Shown: one piece after another, positions 33,587 through 38,887 of the stretch
Layout: the number at the start of each line of letters is the position of its first letter
How positions within the stretch are numbered: the first letter of the stretch is position 1
Assembly: GCA_945890495.1 (NCBI GenBank)
Contig: CAMDCO010000019.1
Location: 1 to 38,887, forward strand
Reading direction: 5' to 3'
Source: Bordetella parapertussis
GTDB lineage: Bacteria > Pseudomonadota > Gammaproteobacteria > Burkholderiales > Thiobacillaceae
DNA length: 38,887 bases
The notes under the pieces: model-generated
The model's database searches: none
The model's input: only the letters and a program-made list of their open reading frames with translations
Told to the model about the DNA's origin: nothing
Program-made: the position numbers and the translations under genes

Positions 33587-35107
33587 ATGTTTGAGGCGGC
33601 GGAGCTAGGGCATCGGGTCAGCAAGGCTGAATATGCACGGGCCGAACCGGTCCTGCGCGAGGCCTTGTTGCGGGCCCAGTATGCGCTTGGCGAGACGGGT
33701 TCTTTTTCCGTGGTGATCCTGTCGGCCGGCATCGACGGCGCGGGTCGTCGTGAGGCGGTCAACCTCCTTAATGCCTGGATGGATCCGCGTTTCATCAGCG
33801 TGCATGGCATGGGCAATCCCACGGATGAGGAGGCCGAGCGTCCGCCCATGTGGCGTTTCTGGCGGCGTTTGCCGGCGCGCGGCAAGATTGGCATCTTTCT
33901 CGGCTCTTGGTACACCCCGCCGTTGCTTGACCGGGCTTATGGTCGGATTGGGTCGGCGCGCTATCACGAAGCGGTCGAACAGATTGAACACTTCGAGCGC
34001 ATGCTGTGTGACGAAGGGGCCCTGCTGATCAAGTTTTGGTTCCACCTTTCCAAAGATCGACAGCGCACGCGTCTCAAGGCTCTCGAGGCGGATCCAAAGA
34101 CCCGCTGGCGGGTAACCGAACAGGATTGGCGGAACTTTTCTCTCTACGACAAATTTCGTGAGGCCAGCGAGCAGGCCGTCCGGATGACCAGTCGAGCCCA
34201 TGCTCCGTGGACCATTATTGATGGTAGTGAGGCGCGTTTTCGCAGCTTGGCCATGGGCCGCGCCTTGCTTGAGGCCTTGGAGCGGCGCTTGGTTGAGGCC
34301 TCCGTACCGAGTGTGCCGCCGCCGGCCATGGCCTTGCCAGCGCCCCTGGATAATCGCCACATCCTCAATGCGCTGGACCTGGGGCAGCGGATCAAGCGCT
34401 CTGCCTATCTGCACCAACTGGAGGCCTTGCAAGGGCGGTTGAACCTGCTAACCCGGCACAAGGCCTTCAACCGCATCGCGGTGGTTACGGTGTTTGAGGG
34501 GAATGATGCGGCGGGCAAGGGCGGGGCCATCCGGCGCATTACCGGGGCCATTGATGCGCGCCACTACCATGTCATCCCGATCGCAGCGCCCTCAGATGAA
34601 GAGCGCGCTCACCCCTATCTGTGGCGTTTTTGGCGCCACCTGCCGCAACGCGGGCATTTTGCGATCTTTGATCGCTCCTGGTATGGCCGCGTTCTGGTTG
34701 AGCGCGTGGAGGGGTATTGCACCGAGGTTGACTGGCAGCGGGCCTATGGCGAGATCAATGACTTTGAAGACCAAATGGTGGGGCATCACATCGTCGTGGT
34801 GAAATTCTGGCTGGCGATCAGCCAAGATGAACAGCTGACCCGTTTCAATGCGCGCGAGGCCACCGACTTCAAACGCTACAAGATCACTCCGGATGACTGG
34901 CGTAACCGCGAGCGCTGGGACGACTACGCAGCAGCGGTCTGCGACATGGTCGAGCGCACCGGGACCACGGCGGCCCCCTGGACGCTGGTCGAGGCGAATG
35001 ACAAATATTTTGCGCGCATCAAGGTCCTGACTACGCTGTGCGAGCGCATTGAAGCGGCCTTAGAGGATGCGAGTAAAACCCTGCGCCGGACGCGGAAGGC
35101 CCGCTAA
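33587..35107 (+). CDS. pap: Two-domain polyphosphate kinase 2 (polyphosphate:AMP phosphotransferase type)
   Basis: This 506-residue cytosolic protein contains two fused PPK2 domains. The C-terminal one (about 255-495) is intact, with Walker A G305-NDAAGKG-G, lid residues, and Walker B FDRSWYGRVLVERVEG. The N-terminal one (about 1-235) is degenerate: its P-loop reads GIDGAGRR without the lysine, and its Walker B region reads LGSWYTPPLLDRA. This is the layout of class II enzymes that phosphorylate AMP to ADP with polyphosphate. AGGGAGG (33576-33582) gives a strong start. It lies 42 bp after ccmI and 68 bp before pgm; a link to energy storage is inference. Confidence 0.87.
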   Translation: MFEAAELGHRVSKAEYARAEPVLREALLRAQYALGETGSFSVVILSAGIDGAGRREAVNLLNAWMDPRFISVHGMGNPTDEEAERPPMWRFWRRLPARGKIGIFLGSWYTPPLLDRAYGRIGSARYHEAVEQIEHFERMLCDEGALLIKFWFHLSKDRQRTRLKALEADPKTRWRVTEQDWRNFSLYDKFREASEQAVRMTSRAHAPWTIIDGSEARFRSLAMGRALLEALERRLVEASVPSVPPPAMALPAPLDNRHILNALDLGQRIKRSAYLHQLEALQGRLNLLTRHKAFNRIAVVTVFEGNDAAGKGGAIRRITGAIDARHYHVIPIAAPSDEERAHPYLWRFWRHLPQRGHFAIFDRSWYGRVLVERVEGYCTEVDWQRAYGEINDFEDQMVGHHIVVVKFWLAISQDEQLTRFNAREATDFKRYKITPDDWRNRERWDDYAAAVCDMVERTGTTAAPWTLVEANDKYFARIKVLTTLCERIEAALEDASKTLRRTRKAR

Positions 35108-35175
35108 AGTGTCGTGATGAATCGCTGCGATCGGCGTAAAATTGACAACCATGTCCGTTTAATCTGGAGTACACC

Positions 35176-36810
35176 ATGGCCCACGCCCTTGCGGGCAAAC
35201 CCGCGCCCGCCGAATCCCTGACCGACATCGCCGCCTTGTGCGCGGCCTATCACGATCGTCCCGATGTGGGCGTGCCAACCCAGCGCGTCGCCTTTGGCAC
35301 CAGCGGGCATCGTGGCAACGCCTTCGCTAAGAGCTTTAATGCCGCGCATATCGAGGCCATTGTTCAGGCGGTGTGCGAATATCGCGCCGCCCAAGGCATT
35401 ACTGGCCCGCTTTACTTGGGCAAGGACACCCACGCCCTGTCTGCCCCCGCTGAGCGCAGCGCCTTGCAGGTTCTGGCCGCGAACGGTGTGGATACTCGGA
35501 TTCAGGTCGGTGACGGTTTCACACCCACGCCCGTTATTTCGCGTGCCATCCTGGCCTGGAATGCTGATCCCGGTCGGGCGCGCGCCGATGGTCTCATTAT
35601 CACGCCGTCGCACAACCCGCCGCAGGACGGCGGTATCAAGTACAACCCACCGCACGGCGGTCCGGCCGATACGGATGCGACGGGTTGGATCGAGGCCCGC
35701 GCCAACGCCCTGTTGGCGGATGGAAACGCAGGCGTTAAGGTATGGCCGATCGAACAGGCCCTTGCCGCGCCCACCACGCATAGCGAAGACTTCGTCTGGC
35801 CCTATGTCGATGATCTGCGCCATGTTATCGATATGGAGGCCATTGCCAAGGCTGGCCTCAAGATCGGCGTTGACCCCATGGGCGGCGCGGCGGTTGCCTA
35901 TTGGCAGCCGATCGCCGAGCGTTACGGGCTCAACCTCACCGTGGTTAATCCCAAGGTGGACCCCGCCTTCGCCTTTATGACCCTGGATCACGACGGCAAG
36001 ATCCGCATGGATTGTTCCAGTCCGTATGCGATGGCCTCGCTGGTTGGCCTCAAGGATCAATACGACATTGCCTGGGGTAACGACGCCGATGTCGACCGCC
36101 ATGGCATTGTCACGCCATCGAGCGGGCTGATGAACCCCAACCACTTCCTTGCCGTGGCCATCCATTACCTGCTCACCCACCGCCCGCAGTGGTCGCAAGA
36201 TGCCGCCGTCGGCAAGACGCTGGTCTCCAGCGCCATGATCGACCGCGTGGTTGCCTCACTCGGCCGCACCATGATCGAAGTACCGGTTGGTTTCAAGTGG
36301 TTCTCACCCGGCCTGTTTGACGGCAGCGTTTGTTTTGGCGGTGAAGAATCGGCCGGCGCCGCCTTCCTGCGTCGCGACGGCACGGTCTGGACCACCGACA
36401 AGGACGGCATCATCCTCGGTCTCTTGGCGGCTGAGATCCTCGCCGTGACCGGCAAAGACCCCGGCCAGTATTACCAGATGTTGGTCGCCGAGCATGGCGC
36501 CCCAGCTTACATTCGCATCGACGCGCCCTCGTCGCCCGAACAAAAGGCGGCGTTCAAAAAACTGACCGGTGACAAGGTCGCTGCCGCCACCTTGGCCGGC
36601 GACGCCATCACCGCCCGCCTCACCCACGCCCCCGGCAACGGCGCGGCCATCGGTGGGCTGAAGGTCACCACCGCCAACGGCTGGTTCGCCGCGCGTCCGT
36701 CGGGTACCGAGGATATCTACAAGCTGTACGCCGAGAGCTTCAAGGGCCGGGAACACCTGGACACCCTCGTTAGCGAAGCGCAGGCCGTCGTCACAGCGGC
36801 GTTGGGTTAA
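35176..36810 (+). CDS. pgm: Phosphoglucomutase, alpha-D-glucose-phosphate specific
   Basis: This 544-residue enzyme interconverts glucose 1-phosphate and glucose 6-phosphate for glycogen and cell-wall sugars. The phosphoserine is S145 in [12 protein letters not shown], the Mg site D303-A-D305-V-D307-RHG, the sugar-binding loop [10 protein letters not shown], and the phosphate-binding loop [16 protein letters not shown]. All match E. coli Pgm closely. GGAG at 35165-35168 precedes the ATG. A 17-bp imperfect palindrome lies just past its stop. Confidence 0.96.
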   Translation: MAHALAGKPAPAESLTDIAALCAAYHDRPDVGVPTQRVAFGTSGHRGNAFAKSFNAAHIEAIVQAVCEYRAAQGITGPLYLGKDTHALSAPAERSALQVLAANGVDTRIQVGDGFTPTPVISRAILAWNADPGRARADGLIITPSHNPPQDGGIKYNPPHGGPADTDATGWIEARANALLADGNAGVKVWPIEQALAAPTTHSEDFVWPYVDDLRHVIDMEAIAKAGLKIGVDPMGGAAVAYWQPIAERYGLNLTVVNPKVDPAFAFMTLDHDGKIRMDCSSPYAMASLVGLKDQYDIAWGNDADVDRHGIVTPSSGLMNPNHFLAVAIHYLLTHRPQWSQDAAVGKTLVSSAMIDRVVASLGRTMIEVPVGFKWFSPGLFDGSVCFGGEESAGAAFLRRDGTVWTTDKDGIILGLLAAEILAVTGKDPGQYYQMLVAEHGAPAYIRIDAPSSPEQKAAFKKLTGDKVAAATLAGDAITARLTHAPGNGAAIGGLKVTTANGWFAARPSGTEDIYKLYAESFKGREHLDTLVSEAQAVVTAALG

Positions 36811-36817
36811 ATTTGTT

Positions 36818-36874
36818 GGCGCTATGTGATTTGGCACGATGACCTAGATGACCCACTCCAAATCACATAGAGCC
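36818..36874. repeat. Long inverted repeat downstream of pgm
   Basis: A 17-nt arm at 36818-36834 (GGCGCTATGTGATTTGG) and its complement at 36858-36874 differ at one position, with a 23-nt loop containing GATGAC twice. No T tract follows, so it is not a classical terminator. A second, smaller CGGGTGC/GCACCCG pair lies at 36884-36920. It may be an mRNA-protecting hairpin, a mobile palindrome or a protein site. Confidence 0.55.
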
Positions 36875-36996
36875 AATTTGTTGCGGGTGCGGCGAGGGTG
36901 AGTGCGCCAGGCAGCACCCGATTTGGAACGGTTGATTTGATGATGTTGGAGTCTAAATATATGTTTTATTGATCGTTTGCTGGGTACGGGGTTAGT

Positions 36997-37031
36997 ACAG
37001 ATGACTTAAAGATTTTGCAAATGGCATCTGT
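36997..37031. promoter_or_regulatory. Possible operator upstream of the sox genes
   Basis: ACAGATG (36997-37003) and CATCTGT (37025-37031) form a 7-bp inverted repeat with a 21-bp gap, ending about 40 bp before the soxK-like start. No regulator consensus was recognised. Confidence 0.25.
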
Positions 37032-37069
37032 TAGCATTGCGCACCCAAACGCGAACGGAGAAATACAAC

Positions 37070-37435
37070 ATGCTTCAACGCACTGTCCCCTTGGCAGCCT
37101 TTCTTGCCCTGCTGGCCTTGAGCCTCAGTGGCTGCGCCACCGCCCCCCAGGCACAAACCAAACCCGCTGCCCCGGTCGCCCCGGCAAAGCCCGTCGCTCC
37201 CGCTGTTCCTGCCTTGAGTGAGGCCGCCGCTAAGGCCCTCGCCCAAGCTGAGGCCGATGTGAAGATGGCCAAGGCCAAGAGCGCCTTGTGGTCTACGGCC
37301 GACAAGGCCGTCAAGGCGGCGAAGGAGGCTGCAACAACGGGCGACAGCGCGAAGGTGCTGAAGGAGGCCGCTTATGCCTCCAGCCAGGTCAAGCTGGGCC
37401 TGGAGCAGTTGAATTACCCGTCCACGCAGTACTGA
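37070..37435 (+). CDS. soxK: SoxXA-binding (SoxK-like) lipoprotein
   Basis: The protein has 121 residues. The signal peptide ends in a lipobox (ALSLSGC), so it should be a lipoprotein. A Pro/Ala/Lys linker follows, then a helical domain of about 70 residues: SEAAAKALAQAEADVKMAKA, a W near the middle, and a second helix with GDSAKVLKEAAYAS. This Ala/Lys helical hairpin with a central Trp resembles the SoxAX-binding protein (SAXB/SoxK) known from Chlorobium and purple sulfur bacteria, and it lies directly before soxX and soxA. The assignment rests on context and pattern. GGAG at 37057-37060 fixes the ATG at 37070 and excludes an upstream in-frame start. Confidence 0.65.
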   Translation: MLQRTVPLAAFLALLALSLSGCATAPQAQTKPAAPVAPAKPVAPAVPALSEAAAKALAQAEADVKMAKAKSALWSTADKAVKAAKEAATTGDSAKVLKEAAYASSQVKLGLEQLNYPSTQY

Positions 37436-37460
37436 TCGCCTTCGTATAAGGAAAAACACT

Positions 37461-37811
37461 ATGCACATCAAGCATTTGTCAGGCGCGATTGTCCTCATCG
37501 CCAGCCTCATCACCCCGGCTCTCGCGGCTGAACCGGCTAAGCCCTCCATCAGCGGTAAGGACATTGCCTTTCAGTTGCCCAAGGGTAACTGTCTGGCCTG
37601 TCACGCCATTGCCGGCGGAGAACAGCCCGGTACCCTGGGCCCGGAGTTGAAGGACATGAAGGCGCGTTTCCCCGACAAGAAGGAACTGGCGGCACACATT
37701 TCAGATCAAACCGCATTCAATCCCTACACGGCCATGCCCCCCTTTATGAAACACGGCGCATTGACTCAGGAAGAGTTTGACAAGTTGGTGGACTTTATCC
37801 ACGGCCTGTAA
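37461..37811 (+). CDS. soxX: Thiosulfate-oxidation cytochrome SoxX
   Basis: This 116-residue periplasmic monohaem cytochrome forms the SoxXA complex, which attaches thiosulfate oxidatively to SoxYZ. The signal peptide ends at about A22 (TPALA), the haem site is C44-LAC-H48, and the distal Met is M92 in NPYTAMPPF, a typical SoxX feature. AAGGA at 37448-37452 precedes the start. It lies 25 bp after the SoxK-like gene and 23 bp before soxA. Confidence 0.93.
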   Translation: MHIKHLSGAIVLIASLITPALAAEPAKPSISGKDIAFQLPKGNCLACHAIAGGEQPGTLGPELKDMKARFPDKKELAAHISDQTAFNPYTAMPPFMKHGALTQEEFDKLVDFIHGL

Positions 37812-37834
37812 CCAGCGACGTCATTGGAGATAAA

Positions 37835-38668
37835 ATGAACAAAATTGCACAAACCCTCGCATTTCTTGGCGCACTTCTGGTCGCGGCATCCCCTGCCATG
37901 GCGGGGCCTGAGGAAGATCGTTTGGCCATGGTTAAGCACTTCAAGGATTCCTATCCGAAGATGGATCAGGCGACCTTCATCCACGGTGCCCTGGCGTTTA
38001 ATCAGGATGCCCTGAATCAGTACAAGAGCATCATGGAATTCCCTCCTTACATGGAAGATCTGGAGAACGCGGAAAAGCTGTGGAAAAAGCCGCTGAAGAG
38101 CGGTAAGTCCTATGCCGACTGCCTGCCCAATGGCGGCAAGATGATCGCGGGTGATTACCCCCTGTTTGACAATGCCAAGGGCAAGGTCGTGACGCTGGAA
38201 ATGGCCATCAATGACTGCCGCACCGCCAATGGCGAAGAGGCTTGGAAGTTTGGCGATCCCAAGACCATGGGCCTGCTCACCGCGCATCTGCGCAGCCTGT
38301 CGGACGGCATGAAGGTCAACATCAAGGTGGAGGGCCCTGCGGCGCTCAAGGCCTACGAGGACGGCAAGAAGACCTGGTATGCGCGCAAGGGTCAGTTGAA
38401 TTTCTCCTGCGCCAGCTGCCATGTCTATGGCGCAGGTGACAAGGTGCGTTCCGAGATCCTCTCCACCATGATTGGTCAAACCACGCACTGGCCCGTGTTC
38501 CGTGAAGGCACCCGGATTACCACCCTGCAAACGCGTTACAAGGGTTGTAATGCCTCCGTGCGTCATGTTGGCCAAGACCCTGGGCATGAGAGCTGGAATA
38601 ACCTGGAGTACTTCCATTCCTACATGAGCAATGGCCTGCCCATGCAGGCATCGGTATTCCGCAAGTAA
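37835..38668 (+). CDS. soxA: Thiosulfate-oxidation cytochrome SoxA, monohaem type
   Basis: This 277-residue periplasmic catalytic subunit of SoxXA has a signal peptide ending near A23 (SPAMA). The active haem is C192-ASC-H196, and C238 in YKGCNASVRH is the cysteine that ligates the haem and is persulfidated in known SoxA. The N-terminal haem of dihaem SoxA is lost; lone C96 and C128 remain, as in monohaem forms where they can form a disulfide. soxYZ and soxB are not in the window. It ends the soxK-X-A operon before a bidirectional terminator. Confidence 0.93.
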   Translation: MNKIAQTLAFLGALLVAASPAMAGPEEDRLAMVKHFKDSYPKMDQATFIHGALAFNQDALNQYKSIMEFPPYMEDLENAEKLWKKPLKSGKSYADCLPNGGKMIAGDYPLFDNAKGKVVTLEMAINDCRTANGEEAWKFGDPKTMGLLTAHLRSLSDGMKVNIKVEGPAALKAYEDGKKTWYARKGQLNFSCASCHVYGAGDKVRSEILSTMIGQTTHWPVFREGTRITTLQTRYKGCNASVRHVGQDPGHESWNNLEYFHSYMSNGLPMQASVFRK

Positions 38669-38679
38669 TACGACTGCGC

Positions 38680-38719
38680 TTCAACAAAAAACCCGCCACT
38701 AGGCGGGTTTTTTGTTGAA
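38680..38719. terminator. Bidirectional terminator after soxA
   Basis: An 18-bp perfect stem (left arm TTCAACAAAAAACCCGCC) with a 4-nt loop, T-rich on both strands. It serves soxA and the convergent gene at the right edge. Confidence 0.93.
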
Positions 38720-38739
38720 TTCAATTTTGTCGAATTCGA

Positions 38740-38760
38740 TAGTCGTCCCTGATTTATTCA
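38740..38760. repeat. 21-bp dispersed repeat, copy 2
   Basis: It matches 16378-16398 at 19 of 21 positions. It overlaps the stop codon of the partial minus-strand gene at the right edge. Confidence 0.5.
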
Positions 38761-38887
38761 TTTCCACACCCTCGCAAGCCGGTATTCCGGCGGCGCGACG
38801 GGTTCGAGTGAAACTTCGAGCCATTTCCCGAGTCGGGTGAGCGCCTGGCACAGGCGCAAATAAAGACCGTACAAGAAGGTGATGCCC
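38758..38887 (-). CDS. Partial gene of unknown function (C-terminal 42 residues)
   Basis: The frame enters from the right edge and ends at a TGA (38758-38760). The visible end reads GITFLYGLYLRLCQALTRLG, then KWLEVSLEPVAPPEYRLARV, then WK. It has a natural protein composition and lies convergent to soxA across a bidirectional terminator, so it is probably a real gene. I do not recognise the family; the stretch is amphipathic and not clearly transmembrane. Confidence 0.5.
   Translation of the reverse strand, partial: GITFLYGLYLRLCQALTRLGKWLEVSLEPVAPPEYRLARVWK

Noticed and set aside
38699..38761. 20-codon minus-strand frame (MNKSGTTIEF...) whose ATG overlaps the stop of the right-edge gene
   Set aside because: It reads straight through the bidirectional terminator and lacks a ribosome site.

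Overview
The window is GC-rich and densely packed bacterial DNA. The gene content points to a chemolithotrophic, sulfur-oxidising proteobacterium, most likely a gammaproteobacterium. It carries flavocytochrome c sulfide dehydrogenase (fccAB), thiosulfate-oxidation cytochromes (soxX, soxA and a SoxK-like lipoprotein), a complete system I cytochrome c maturation operon (ccmABCDEFGHI), and an eight-haem cytochrome with the hallmarks of octaheme nitrite reductase. This taxonomic reading is inference from gene content; no rRNA gene or tRNA gene was seen.

Layout. 1-150: start-proximal end of a REP-associated tyrosine transposase (RAYT) running off the left edge. 261-1583: bioA on the minus strand. 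1696-3142: an overlapping arsenic operon, arsR-arsC-aqpS. 3165-4145: moaA, minus strand. 4258-6412: groES-groEL with a CIRCE operator and a terminator. 6528-6826: an exported Ala/Pro/Lys low-complexity protein. 6943-11503: two-component regulator, sensor kinase, cNMP/CBS/DUF294 protein and DEDDh exonuclease, apparently co-transcribed and followed by a DUF4212 protein and a large sodium:solute symporter (11681-14135). 14174-14209: bidirectional terminator. 14233-16305: TPR protein (minus), small membrane protein, hemE. 16306-16700: non-coding, with a REP doublet. 16701-22422: EF-G paralogue, exported alpha/beta hydrolase (minus), class I fumarase, D-Ala-D-Ala endopeptidase-type PBP. 22553-26510: the fccA-fccB-octaheme nitrite reductase operon with an Fnr/Anr-like box upstream and a strong terminator downstream. 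26631-33544: ccmABCDEFGHI. 33587-36810: two-domain PPK2 (polyphosphate:AMP phosphotransferase type) and phosphoglucomutase. 37070-38668: soxK-like, soxX, soxA, ending in a bidirectional terminator shared with a partial minus-strand gene at the right edge.

How it fits together. Sulfide (FccAB) and thiosulfate (SoxXA) oxidation both depend on c-type cytochromes made by the adjacent Ccm machinery. The octaheme enzyme sits directly behind fccAB with no terminator between, so sulfide oxidation and nitrite or hydroxylamine reduction to ammonia may be expressed together. A TTGAT-N4-GTCAA box upstream suggests control by oxygen or nitrogen oxides. This is the most interesting arrangement in the window. 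Secondary points are a RAYT gene and a GTAG-type REP doublet in the same window, an ars operon that uses an aquaglyceroporin in place of a pump, and an EF-hand-like loop in the symporter.
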